Origin: Canna indica
Taxonomy: Eukaryota > Streptophyta > Magnoliopsida > Zingiberales > Cannaceae
Assembly (NCBI GenBank): GCA_034359265.1
Contig: CP136890.1
Span: forward strand, 102,449,501 to 102,513,500
DNA: 64,000 bases
Direction: 5' to 3'
Under the pieces are notes generated by a model, which made no database searches, was not told the origin of the DNA, and was given only the letters and a program-made list of their open reading frames with translations. Position 1 is the stretch's first letter, and every line of letters begins with the position of its first letter. Below are positions 54,601 through 64,000 of this stretch, piece after piece. Made by a program: the position numbers and the translations under genes.

Positions 54601-54755
54601 CCGAAACAAATCTGCTGCTGACTAAGCTGCAAGAATTGTCCATGGCGAAGCAACGCCCAGATTTCGTTGATGCCAACTTGCCGCCACATGCCCTAAGCTC
54701 AGTGCGATTAGCCCTCGCCACAAATCTTGGGCGTGCTATTCTCGAAGAGTGTTGA
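45631..54755 (+). CDS. NUP85: Nucleoporin NUP85, 18 exons
   Basis: Structural subunit of the outer-ring Y (NUP107-160) complex of the nuclear pore. Exons: 45631-46010, 46988-47090, 47243-47353, 47442-47525, 49178-49249, 49362-49418, 49943-50062, 50131-50331, 51285-51395, 51482-51519, 51647-51803, 52322-52423, 52496-52552, 52646-52792, 52892-52962, 53090-53177, 54260-54316, 54558-54755. All phases agree and yield 717 residues, close to the 716 I recall for Arabidopsis NUP85. Family blocks include LLHEERYNLGGISIEELHRL, IMKIAGMYHWKHGRKG, SLSDDSFKQWEGLIELLG, STPQRFWLPLLHD and SVRLALATNLGRAILEEC at the end. The protein is helical throughout, as expected of the ancestral coatomer element fold, with no FG repeats or membrane segment. 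The first exon is GC-rich and the rest AT-rich. The fourth intron (47526-49177) carries a 417-bp hAT-like MITE. Confidence 0.96.
48133..48549. mobile_element. hAT-like MITE with ACCGAA/GGTTCG-repeat body, 417 bp
   Basis: Termini TAGGGGTGTCCA / GGACAGCCCTA with the exact 8-bp target duplication ACCACTAC at 48125-48132 and 48550-48557. The body is built from aaccgaa and ttcggtt/gggttcgg words that form a foldback around an AT-rich centre. It lies in the fourth NUP85 intron. Same length and same end type as the element at 44969, but a different internal sequence. Confidence 0.92.
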
Positions 54756-55697
54756 TGTTTATTTCTGCATCATCACGAAATGAGTCATTCTCGTGCTCTC
54801 GTGTTTATATCACAACATTTGCAGAGTTTCTAAAGTGTATCTTTGCTAGAGTTAATCATGAAGAATCACATTATGAACTGTATCATTTCGGATAAGTTAT
54901 TCTTTGAATGATTAGTTATTGTATATTGTTGCAAAACTTGTGTTTCCAATCATTCTCCGGGAAGCACTAGCTGGATGCCATTGTTAAACAAATTGTTACC
55001 CAGAACTCTCACCGGGGTGGTTGAGAAAACTATATCACCCAGGAAAAAGAAACACTCTTGAATTAAGACTGCCTATTTGGAGCTTCAACGCAAATTATTT
55101 CATCTGAAAGAATATTGTGATATGATGCATACTCAGAGAGCACTATCTTTTCATTATGCTGATAATAATATCACTAATCGTATAGATGACACTATTAGGT
55201 AAAACAAGATTCTCGACAAATATGTTTGTCATAAGAGGAGAAGAATGCCACTTTCGGGTTTATTCATAGTCGGAGAAATCAACACAATCACAACGACAGT
55301 TGCAGTTAATTTCACCGTCAACGACATTGCCGATAAAGCCAATGGTAACTCCATAAACCGTCGAAATGATTTGAATTCTCTGCTCCGCCACAGTAAAATC
55401 TCTGTTGGCAACCAGGGTCACAAAAAAGCTCAATAATGGACAACGAAGATCACCGTCATCTATTGATGTGGTCAACTTTCAGTATCTGCTAAGTGATAAC
55501 CAAACAAACCAATCACGAGAACAGGAATGATGCTCCAAATCCAATTCTGGATTCTGATACAATCCAATTCATCATAAACAACTGCTAGCAAATCTGCTCC
55601 TTGCATTGCTGGTCAGCGGTGCAGCTTTTGAAGTGCAGTTCCCTGTAATGCATCAGCTCGAGGCTGCCCAAAGTTAACATCAGCGAGCATGCGTCTC
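54756..55697. other. Intergenic region between convergent NUP85 and PPR genes
   Basis: Holds the 3' flanks of both genes. A somewhat GC-richer patch at about 55240-55440 is open on both strands for about 60-70 codons, but I recognise no protein in it. It may be a gene fragment. Confidence 0.45.
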
Positions 55698-56891
55698 TCA
55701 TCTCAATTCATTCTCGCCATCGAATTCTCCGAAGTCGTCTTCAATCCCTCTCAGCAGCTCCCGGTGCATCCGCCCGTCCACCAACCCCTCCACCTCAATC
55801 TTCTTCAGCAGTGCCACTGCGTCCGCCACAGTCCCCTGCCGGCAAATCTCCTCCAGCAATGTCCGGAGAGTGATCAGGTCCGGGGCCCTCCCCGCCCGCG
55901 CCGCCTCCCACATCGCCTCCTCCGCCTCGCGCACCTCGCCGGCCATCGCCATGGCGGAGACGAGCGAGTTGCAGGCCCGCCTGCTGGGCCTCATCCCCTT
56001 CGCTCGCATTTCCACGAACAGCTCCCGCGCGTTCCGCGTCCTCCCCTGCGCGCACAGCCCGTGCACGAGGAGGCTGTAGGTGTGCTCGTCGGGCTCGCAC
56101 CCGTACACCGGCTCCATCTGGTGGAACACCCGGAGCGCGTCGTTGAGGTGCAGCGATTGGGCGTAGCCCTTGACCATTGCGTTGAGGGCGAGGCGGTCGG
56201 GGACGATGCCGGCGCCCACCATTTGGCGGAAGAGCAAGCGGACGGTGCCCATGTGGACGTGGTGGATGTAGGAGCTGGCGTCGTCGCGGCCGAGGAGGGC
56301 GGTGAAGAGGAGGTTGTAGGTGGCGGCGGTGGGGCGGGCGGCGTCGTCCGGGGAGGCCTGCATGCGGGTGTAGACGTGGACGGCCTTGGGGAGCATTCGG
56401 GCCTCGGCATAGAAGTACAGAAGGGTGTTGAGGTGGGGCTCGGCAGGGGGGAGGGAAGGGAGGGCGAGGAAGAGGTCGGCGACGGAGTCCATGTCGCGGT
56501 AGAGGCGGGCGACGCCGAGGCGCTTGAGGGCGGCCAGAAACGGGGAGTAGTCGGAGACGAGGCGGCGACGGTGACGGTCTAGGGCCCAGGAGAGGAGGTG
56601 GGGGCAGAGGCGGGGATCGGGGAGGCCGGCGAGGGCGTCAGCGAGGTCGGAGGCGGAGAAGCGAGGGGGGAGCCGGGAGACGGCGAGGTCGAGCTGGGAT
56701 TGGTCCACGGGCGGGGGCTTCGACCGCTTCCTTCGGTGCCATCGGGGAGGAGCGCCGTCCGTCGAGAAGGCGCAGGAGGACGACGCAAAGGGTGGGCTGG
56801 GGAGAGAAGGAGCGAGGGATCTGCCACCGGTGAAGAAATCAGAGGAGAAGTGTAGGCGCCGAGTGCGGCGGAAGAGGATAAGCCGAAGCAT
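55698..56891 (-). CDS. P-class pentatricopeptide repeat protein, intronless, probably organellar
   Basis: PPR proteins bind organellar RNA one base per repeat and act in processing, stability or translation. The 397-residue frame is uninterrupted. The N-terminus (MLRLILFRRTRRLHF) is Arg-rich and free of acids, as in a mitochondrial presequence. Recognisable roughly 35-residue repeats in the second half include DRLALNAMVKGYAQSLHLND, DEHTYSLLVHGLCAQGRTRN and SRRACNSLVSAMAMAGEVRE, plus DLITLRTLLEEICRQGTVAD; earlier repeats are weaker. There is no E, DYW or SMR domain, so it is P-class. The coding sequence is very GC-rich compared with its surroundings, and this opens long antisense frames that are not genes. 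The start is the first ATG, at 56891. Confidence 0.9.
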   Translation of the reverse strand: MLRLILFRRTRRLHFSSDFFTGGRSLAPSLPSPPFASSSCAFSTDGAPPRWHRRKRSKPPPVDQSQLDLAVSRLPPRFSASDLADALAGLPDPRLCPHLLSWALDRHRRRLVSDYSPFLAALKRLGVARLYRDMDSVADLFLALPSLPPAEPHLNTLLYFYAEARMLPKAVHVYTRMQASPDDAARPTAATYNLLFTALLGRDDASSYIHHVHMGTVRLLFRQMVGAGIVPDRLALNAMVKGYAQSLHLNDALRVFHQMEPVYGCEPDEHTYSLLVHGLCAQGRTRNARELFVEMRAKGMRPSRRACNSLVSAMAMAGEVREAEEAMWEAARAGRAPDLITLRTLLEEICRQGTVADAVALLKKIEVEGLVDGRMHRELLRGIEDDFGEFDGENELR

Positions 56892-59800
56892 AGCGGTGGA
56901 GGCGGCGCCGCGGCGGGCGGGGCCGGCTAAGGATGGAGATGAAGGGCGAGGAGAAGACGCAAAGGCCTAAGTGCAGGGTAAAGTTGGTACGATATGGAGT
57001 GGGCCCGAAATAGGCATACGTTTTAGTGGGCCAGCCCATTAGTTTGAGTTCGGTCAGCCTATCAAATTTAAGGTGGTTGGAGTGGGCCCGAGTCATGTTG
57101 TTGTCATGCAGTCTGCTCGTTGAAAGCATTTTTGTGTCACTTTATTATTAGTATTTTAGTAATAGTATTTTAAGGTCATTTTTTGTCAGGTTCAAGTAGT
57201 AATATATTTATTATAAGTATATTCATTTTTTTTCCATTTATATTCACTTTAAATATATCTTAATAAAAATATAGTATTTTTGAAATAAATGTCAATCATT
57301 AGATTGAACTAGCTAGCTCTTTAGGGCTGTCACATCAGGCTCAAAATTAAGTGCCCCAATTCAGGCAACTTAGTTCGAGGGCTCCATTCAGGCAAACAAT
57401 AATATCGACGTCCTTCATTTATACGAGAGAATTCAACAATAATGAGCCTGCGATCTAAGGAATAATTATCAACTCAACGAGGGCATATATATCCCCATGA
57501 GATTTTAAGAGTCATCGTCGTCGAATACATGACATGTTTCATAAAATAGACATGACATACATCAGATATACTCTCAATTTCAATTTCATACTCATCATCT
57601 GGGGTTCATTTTTACTTGAGCGTCGAAATATCTTTATAGGTCACCACCGGATCGAGCCGTGCTAGCTGGACCAAGAAGACGCAGAGGCTTGCACCAGTAC
57701 CCCTGATTTTCATGCGAGAATAATATATTTCTATTACACCACAAAGATTATTACAATGCAAAAATCTTAATCTTAATCTTGTAAGAGAGCAGTTGATGCA
57801 ATCTATGTACTTCAAAATATCCAGCCAAACAAAACACATCCTTACAAGAGCTTCTCAAATTTGAACTATTCTTAATCTTACAATCCATGTGCTGTCAAAT
57901 TTCATGGTTGACTTTTGAATACAAGTTCTTGAGGTTTCAGGACCTGCTAGCTGACTGTGCTACATTGTAGGCTTGAGCTTGCTTGCTGAAAATGATATAT
58001 ATCTCTAAGTAGTGACAAATGTTAAATATATAAACTTAGAAGAGAGAAACAAGTAATTATTGGACTAATCAATTAAAGTTAACTTTGACCCGACTAAAAA
58101 CTCAATCTTAGATGAATTAATTGGTCATTTGGTGCTCTTCCACCCAACTTCCAAAAGTTTGACACTTGTGAGCATATATCTCCATTTTTAGGGCACATGG
58201 ATTTTATTAGGGCATCTTCAGCACAATGTGGAACACATGCATGATATATATACATATACATCCTATTTCTGCATGCATGCTTATCCAATAGCTTTAATTA
58301 ACCACCCACTGAATCAATTTAGTAAATTATATATATGGACATCTTTTTCTAGTACTGAATAGTGAATAGTACAAATTAAGTGAATTAATTAAGAGGTGGT
58401 AGTGAAAACAATATATCCCATGCAAAGCACATTTGTTAGATGCAAAATGGGGTGACTAATTTGCATTGCTGCTTACTAGCTAGCTACTCATGCATTGAAT
58501 GTTAACCCACGTACGTGGTATTTGACATAATGTGCTAGCTTGACCAATAATTCTAGAGAAAGAATGACTAAGAAAAATGATTTGCATCAATTAATATATT
58601 CTACATAAATTTCTACCATGTTATTGACGTTTGACAATTGACAACATCATATTTATTTTATTTATTTATTTATATTTGGTGAGATTTTTTCATTAAATAT
58701 TCATCCCCTTAAAAAAGAAGATATTTCAATTCATATGGGCCATGCATGTTTTCTACGATCATTGTCAAAGCAATTTTCATTATCTCTTCCTTGCCTATAT
58801 ATGCATGGTTAAGATTATATATCATTTTGAATGTTTGATCAATGTTGATATATTTATGTTAGTCAGCTAGCGATAGTTGGTGACAACATGATGTGATATA
58901 TATGATTCATTGAACAAGTACTGTCACACTAGTGACAAACCTATAATTATGTTATTAATTAAATTATTTAAGTTGTGAGAAGATTTTTTAATAAAACTTA
59001 TATTATTTGTCATTAATATAGATCATGTTCAATTTTATTATAGTACTGGACTAGCTAGTCACTAGTGATTTAGACATCCACATGATCATATTAATTAACA
59101 AGTGATTTTTTAAAGTTTAAGTTAAAATATTTAATTAATAGATTATATCAATTTTTCATCTATTTACCTTTTCATTAATTAATTAATTAATTAATCAACA
59201 TCTTTTAGCTAGAATGACAAGTAATGTGTGGGTCGATCAATATACGTACTTCACCGTGGAAGAAACTGCCATTAAATTAATATTAATTAAAACCTCAAGT
59301 AATCGTCATTAATTAAATTAATGATATATGCAGAATAAGTAAACCCTCAAGTACATTATACACATTTTTTTGGCACCAAATTGGATTATTTTTTTATAAT
59401 CTCTTTCTTTATTAATTGTCTCATACCATATTCACACATTTGTAGATTGAAAAAAAAAATATACCCAAATTATTTTGATAAAATTACAAAGACAATTTTT
59501 ATTTAGGATATGTACATGCATGTGTAATTAATTAATGAGATTAATTTTTTTTTTCTTATTTAAAATGATATACGCACAAGACGTACAAAGATGCACAAAA
59601 TGTTACAATTAAGAATTGAACCCAAGACCTAGGCAACATATTCGGATGCTACTATCACTTGAGCACAAGTGGGTTCACTGATAAGATTAAAATTAACAAA
59701 AATAACATTTCAAATGATAAATATATTGTGAAATTAATGAACTAGCAAAACATCAAAACTTAATGCATAAAAATTTATTACTTCTAAAAACAGATTATTA

Positions 59801-60014
59801 AAAAACAATTAGAAACAAAACACAATTTAGCACTTCTTAAATCCCCAAATTAGTATCTCCATTTTATACACAGAGAGTAGAATTAAATTCAGCTGCATTC
59901 ACTGTATACAGATGAGGCCGGAAGCATCTTAAATCTTAATTACTATACTAAAGAATTCAAAATAAGAAACAAGATCATTAATATTATTAGTATATAATTC
60001 AGACAAATCATACA
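56892..60014. other. Intergenic region, AT-rich
   Basis: Promoter side of the PPR gene, then about 2.8 kb of AT-rich sequence with many ttaattaa words and a 4-base-period run attaattaattaatt near 59175-59195. Apart from a tRNA-like element at 59590-59685 on the minus strand, I see no gene. Confidence 0.5.
59590..59685 (-). mobile_element. tRNA-related SINE-like remnant
   Basis: On the minus strand: a box A-like CTCAAGTGATAGTAGCA, then gttgcctaggtctt, then box B-like GGGTTCAATTC. The middle phrase and box B resemble the tandem units at 26752-26964 (gttgcctagagatct, ggttcgatctc), so all three copies probably belong to one family. No target duplication was identified. Confidence 0.45.
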
Positions 60015-60410
60015 TTATCTCTCCAGAAATCCAGTCATCTTTAGGACGGAGTTCCTGACGCGTTTAAGATCCCGACCTTTCAACGTCCTCCCGTTCCCGA
60101 CGCACACCGAGAAAGCCATCTTGTCGGCCATCCTCCTGCCCACAATTATGTGAGGTGGGACTACCTCCTTGACGGTACTACCATCATCTTCTTCTTCTTC
60201 TTCTTCTTCGTCGTCGTCGTCGTCGTCGCTGTACTTGTCATCATAGAAGGAGGTAGTTGCCTTTGAAGGGATACTGATTGGTCGAGACAATTTCCGATGA
60301 GCTCGTCTTCCTCCATTCTTGGGGTGTTTGTCGTCGTCTTTGTCGACGCCACGGACGTCGTTGCCCTCCGGCCACAGGATGTCGGCCTCCCGGAGCTCTA
60401 ATTCCATCAT
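60015..60410 (-). CDS. S40 family protein (senescence regulator, DUF584), copy 1
   Basis: 131 residues, intronless. S40 proteins are small plant nuclear or cytosolic proteins linked to leaf senescence and dark or ABA responses; their biochemical role is unknown. Family blocks: EADILWPEG near the N-terminus, PPHIIVGRR in the middle, and a C-terminal block with GRTLKGRDLKRVRNSVLKM, ending TGFLER. Between the blocks lies a run of about 17 Asp/Glu residues encoded by gtc/ttc-type trinucleotide repeats (60190-60230). Two adjacent ATGs (60410 and 60407) could start it. Divergent from copy 2. Confidence 0.9.
   Translation of the reverse strand: MMELELREADILWPEGNDVRGVDKDDDKHPKNGGRRAHRKLSRPISIPSKATTSFYDDKYSDDDDDDEEEEEEEDDGSTVKEVVPPHIIVGRRMADKMAFSVCVGNGRTLKGRDLKRVRNSVLKMTGFLER
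60190..60230. repeat. Coding trinucleotide repeat (cttn, then cgtn)
   Basis: Consecutive ctt and then cgt triplets on the + strand encode Glu and Asp runs in the S40 copy 1. The array is a likely length-variable microsatellite that keeps the frame. Confidence 0.9.
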
Positions 60411-61389
60411 CTATAGTTCAGAAGAGAATTAAGAGGGGTTTGGAAGGGGAAGTGATATCGATCATATAGGAGTTTGGAAGGTTGAATTTGATGATGAAAA
60501 GAGATATATGGTCCCAACATTTAATTTTGGCATGTTTTTTTTGATGAAATTGATTTAGAGGCCAATATTTGAAGCTAGCAGCAAACTAAGTCCAGCTATT
60601 GTAATTTAATTCGATTAGTTTGGAGTCAATTTCTTGTAATCAATCAATCAATCCTCAAAATGCATGAAGTAAGTAAATAAATAAATAAATAAATGCCATA
60701 TATCCCCATCGCAATTGTCAACTCGTCATCATTCAGTTCGGCCTTCGCTTGAAGCCTTGAAGACACGCTTCTTCTCCATTCCTCATGACTTGTACAATTA
60801 ACCAACTCTTATATATCTCAAATCTTCTCCCACACCATTTAACTTCTTTAATTAATCTTATGTATACAATAGTGAAACAAACGCGGAATATGATCGGATA
60901 TCGTGTCGTTCTTGGCGAAACAAACATGGTATATATAACTGCTGTCCCAGGACACCAGGTCTCTTTCCTGGTGTCCTGTGATGGGCAGTTTACGAACCAA
61001 AAAGGCCCATGAACTCCTTCTTTGTTCCACGTGTTCTTCTCCTCCTCATCTTTATTTTATCAAACGGGCCCATGAACTCCTTCCTTGTTCCACATGTTCT
61101 TTCTTCTCCTCCTCATCTTTATTTTATCACGCATTAATTTAACTAATGGTAGATCTCAAACAAAATGACACGTATGCAGATCTATTAGTTAATCTATGTT
61201 AATTAATTACTCAATGATCAAGTAAATATGCAATCTAATAATGCGTGACTTATTCAGCTAATTATTATATATATTTAAATTATTGATAACAGATCTACTC
61301 CCCGATTTCCTACATCCACCACCATGATTTGATTTATATATAAATCACCCCAGCTCCTCTTATGAGAGAGAGAGAGAGAGAGAGAGATT
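60411..61389. promoter_or_regulatory. Shared upstream region of divergent S40 genes
   Basis: Contains a perfect 12-base hairpin (60948-60978), a tandem duplication of about 63 bp (61004-61129), a G-box CACGTG at 61028-61033 in the first duplicate, a TATA-like TATATATAAA at 61335-61344 and a (GA)n tract at 61365-61387 just before the copy 2 start. The G-box fits ABA or light control, which is only an inference here. Confidence 0.5.
61004..61129. repeat. Tandem duplication, about 63 bp period
   Basis: ggcccatgaactccttc followed by ttgttccac, tcctcctcatc and tttattttatca occurs twice, at 61004-61062 and 61067-61129. The first copy carries CACGTG and the second CACATG at the same place. Confidence 0.9.
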
Positions 61390-61794
61390 ATGATGGAGTT
61401 GTATGAGGCGAACTTGCTGTGGCCGGAGAGCTGTACTGAGCACCGGAGCACCAGAGCAGCGACCATTACTGCTTGTTCCGGCGATGGGGACGGAGAAGAG
61501 GTCGTCGAAAGCGGTCGGAGTACTTGGACGATGGCGATGACAGCCGCGGTGGACGTACCGAAAACGAGAGGCGGAGCTGCTAATTACGCCGCTGCGCGCA
61601 AGCACGACAGTAAGGAGGAGGAGGAGGAGGAGGAGATGGTGCCGCCGCATGTTGTGGTGTCATCGCGGAGTAGGGCAATGGGCGGCGAGGCGGCGTTCTC
61701 GGTGTTCGTCGGCCATGGGAGGACGCTCAAGGGGCGGGACTTGTGCCACTTCCGCGACACTGTGCTCAGGTTGACCGGCTTCCTCGAAGCTTGA
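61390..61794 (+). CDS. S40 family protein (DUF584), copy 2
   Basis: 134 residues, intronless. N-terminal block MMELYEANLLWPES, middle block VPPHVVVSSRSR after a run of seven or more Glu (GAG repeats at 61615-61635), and a C-terminal block FSVFVGHGRTLKGRDL, then LRLTGFLEA. The central part is diverged and Ala/Gly-rich. A TATA-like box lies about 45-55 bases upstream and the leader is a GA microsatellite. The gene is more GC-rich than copies 1 and 3. Confidence 0.88.
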   Translation: MMELYEANLLWPESCTEHRSTRAATITACSGDGDGEEVVESGRSTWTMAMTAAVDVPKTRGGAANYAAARKHDSKEEEEEEEMVPPHVVVSSRSRAMGGEAAFSVFVGHGRTLKGRDLCHFRDTVLRLTGFLEA

Positions 61795-62851
61795 TTAATA
61801 TGTAGTCCAACTACTGTGGGTTAATAAATAAAGGAAATTGATGTATTCATTTACCCAAAAATCTATTAATTGTAATCAAATAAACAAGGAGTGAAATAAT
61901 TTATTATATATATTTTTTGTTTTTTATCCGAGCAAATAGTGATTATTATTCCTAACAATTTTTTTTTGAAACATGCATAAATTTATCCACGCCCGTATCA
62001 AGTATATATTGTCGTTTAAAATTAATCATCGTGTGCCTGGAATACTAGCAAGCGTCGGTATTGGAAAGCTGGCGCGCGCTATACTAATTTCGGGTGCCAA
62101 CTTGGAGTTGACACCGATTTAAACGAGCATCTAACTCCAAATTGGCGCCAGATTATGAGATACCAAAATTTAAAATTTCTACCCATTTTGATAGGTTAAT
62201 TTAATCTCACATTGTTATTTTAATTTTTCTAAACGTCATTAATTAGTATAAGTAGCTCATCAAATTTTTAGTTAAATTATTCCATCAGTGATTATTAAAA
62301 TAATATATATTTTAAATATTAATTAAATATTTTTTTTCAAATATTACAGTTTTTAATTTTCGATGTGAATTTATTCTTTTAGATATTAAACTTGATACCG
62401 AAGCTTGTGATACAGGCATCGACATCCTAATATATATATTCCCTCAATATTTTCTATTTGTATTCCGTCAAATTTAGAAATATTGAAAATAAAACTTTAA
62501 CTTGAAATTGACGTAAGTTTTTTCGTTATATGTGGTGCCGGAATTTCATTTTATTTTTAGTGAAATTTCTATTATATTATATATATACTTCAAAAAATGG
62601 GACAACAAGGGTGGGTCAAATATGACCAATAGTTCAAGACACGTGGCAACACAAGGTTTGTAGCTTCCACAGCAAAGTCTTCAAATTTCTTGCACTGGAT
62701 GACACCATCTTGTCTCCAAAGTGTGCTCACAAAATTAAGTTTCTTTAGCAACACATCAAGGAAGAACACTATAAATATTAAATACCTCCTCCTTTAATCC
62801 AAATCCAATTTACATATAGCTTGATCAAGATATATATATATTGCAAGATCG
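61795..62851. promoter_or_regulatory. Upstream region of S40 copy 3 with G-box and TATA box
   Basis: A G-box (CACGTG in gacacgtggcaac) is at 62640-62645 and a TATA box TATAAATA at 62770-62777, 75-82 bases before the ATG. The left part (62030-62420) contains ggcgccagatt-type and gataccg words that look like transposon debris without clear ends. Confidence 0.6.
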
Positions 62852-63205
62852 ATGGAAGAGTTCCAAGAGGCTGAAATATTGTGGCCTGCAGCTGATCACA
62901 GTCAAGAAGAAGAAAGCCTGGACGTCGCCGGCGAGCTACGGCAGCATCGGTCGCCGTGCCGAGCTCGTCGAAAGGCGTCGTCGTCCAATCCCATCAGTAT
63001 CCCTTCAAGAGCTCAGTCGAGTCATGTTAAGAAGTACGAGAACAAAGATAGCGTTACTGATCAAGGCATAATTCCACCGCATGTTGTTGCAGCTGATGAG
63101 AAGATGATGAATGTTAAGATGGGAGAAGAGTACGTACTCAAAGGCCGAGAACTTGTGAGACTCAGAAACTACGTCCTAAGGATGACTGGTTTCCTAGAGA
63201 GATGA
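62852..63205 (+). CDS. S40 family protein (DUF584), copy 3
   Basis: 117 residues, intronless. Blocks: MEEFQEAEILWPAAD, a basic PISIPSRAQSS segment (shared with PISIPSKATTS in copy 1), IIPPHVVAADEK, and YVLKGRELVRLRN before the end RMTGFLER. It is closer to copy 1 than to copy 2 in the middle segment, although copies 2 and 3 are adjacent and co-oriented. The acidic run of copies 1 and 2 is missing. Confidence 0.9.
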   Translation: MEEFQEAEILWPAADHSQEEESLDVAGELRQHRSPCRARRKASSSNPISIPSRAQSSHVKKYENKDSVTDQGIIPPHVVAADEKMMNVKMGEEYVLKGRELVRLRNYVLRMTGFLER

Positions 63206-64000
63206 AGTTTGAATAACCCCTTTTATTTATTAGCTCATTTTCTTTAGTTAGCATATATATATATATAAATATCTAAGTAATTAATTAGTACGTGTTCTTC
63301 CCAATTTCTTGTACAACTTTGGCTAATTTGCTTTTGATGCAAGTCTCCAAAGAGAAACCCAGAATTTCCCAAAGAAAAAAACAATTGATTAAAACAGCCA
63401 GATTAGATGGTATAAAGTCTACGTGAATGACTCAGCGCCACGTACGTGTCTCCTCGTACAGTTGACTTCCAAACCTATATATATACACACTGTGTTATAC
63501 TAGCTAGGTCAACTTTATTCTTTAAGGGGATTAAAATATATATATATATATTTAAAATGAAAATTATTTTTATTCATAATTTTAATTATTCTTTTTGCAA
63601 TTTTTTAACCATGTTCTATCGTCACGAAGAAACGATGATGTAATTTGTTCTGTACGTGCTTTGTGTAAGCCACCCGCTTTCATTCTCATTCCACATCAAG
63701 TTTTGAGAGAAATGAAGAATCATCGCAAACCAACATAAATTTCCCTCTTGTGTTGTGCCTTTTTGATAATTTGACCCTATCATGAGTCATCTCGATCCTT
63801 ACCTAGATTTTTTTGGTACCATCGTATTTAATTATATTATTATTAATTATCCTTATTACACCTAGATTTTGTATTATTTAGACTTAATTAATTATAATAT
63901 GACAATTCATTCATTACACTTGAACTTAATTGTTTGCAAAACTATGAAATACAAATAAATATAATTAATTATAATTTTCAAGTTATAACACAAGGCATAT
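63206..64000. other. 3' flank of the S40 cluster, AT-rich
   Basis: No coding region seen. A cluster of motifs at 63428-63452 (tgactcag, then ccacgtacgtgtc with two ACGT cores), followed by tatatatata at about 63476-63485, resembles a promoter, but no supported gene starts after it in the window. Confidence 0.35.

Noticed and set aside
55229..55475. Short overlapping frames on both strands in the NUP85-PPR interval
   Set aside because: No start context or domain; may be a gene fragment but nothing identifies it.
55689..56582. 297-codon frame on the + strand
   Set aside because: It is antisense to the PPR gene, rich in His/Val/Gly from GC-rich complement sequence, and has no family resemblance.

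Overview
The window is nuclear DNA of a flowering plant. Its genes are split into many short exons with GT-AG introns, and one intron is AT-AC. The intergenic DNA is AT-rich and carries many small non-autonomous transposons. Plant-restricted families are present: S40/DUF584, a P-class PPR protein and a CH-domain kinesin-14. Strong GC enrichment in the intronless PPR gene and in the first exons of the NUP85 and malic enzyme genes fits a monocot, but this is only an inference. No bacterial, plasmid, viral or CRISPR feature was seen.

Layout from left to right: (1) the 3' part of a conserved plant protein of unknown function (+, 2732-4101); (2) a 19-exon cytosolic NADP-malic enzyme (+, 7592-12226); (3) a 10-exon cereblon-like protein with LON and CULT domains (-, 14154-23860); (4) a 5-exon mitochondrial ribosomal protein bS18 (+, 28063-31579); (5) a kinesin-14 of about 20 exons with a calponin-homology domain (-, 32586 to about 42006); (6) an 18-exon nucleoporin NUP85 (+, 45631-54755); (7) an intronless PPR gene (-, 55698-56891); (8) three short intronless S40/DUF584 genes (-, +, +) between 60015 and 63205. 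Splice sites were read by eye and every junction was checked for reading-frame phase, so the exon coordinates should be close to exact. Transcription start and end points were not determined.

The genes look like unrelated housekeeping or regulatory loci rather than an operon-like system. The S40 trio is the only local gene family cluster. The cereblon-like protein is predicted to be the substrate receptor of a CUL4-DDB1 ubiquitin ligase, NUP85 a Y-complex nuclear pore scaffold, and bS18m part of the mitoribosome small subunit.

The most notable signals are these: a textbook U12-type AT-AC intron inside the kinesin motor domain; a fully conserved thalidomide-type tri-tryptophan pocket in the plant cereblon; a pair of nested hAT-type elements in a cereblon intron, each with its own 8-bp target duplication, and a second copy of the inner element in a kinesin intron; two further 417-bp hAT-like elements with different simple-repeat bodies; a probable TRIM retrotransposon; and a SINE with its target duplication. 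I found nothing that I would call a wholly new biological system.
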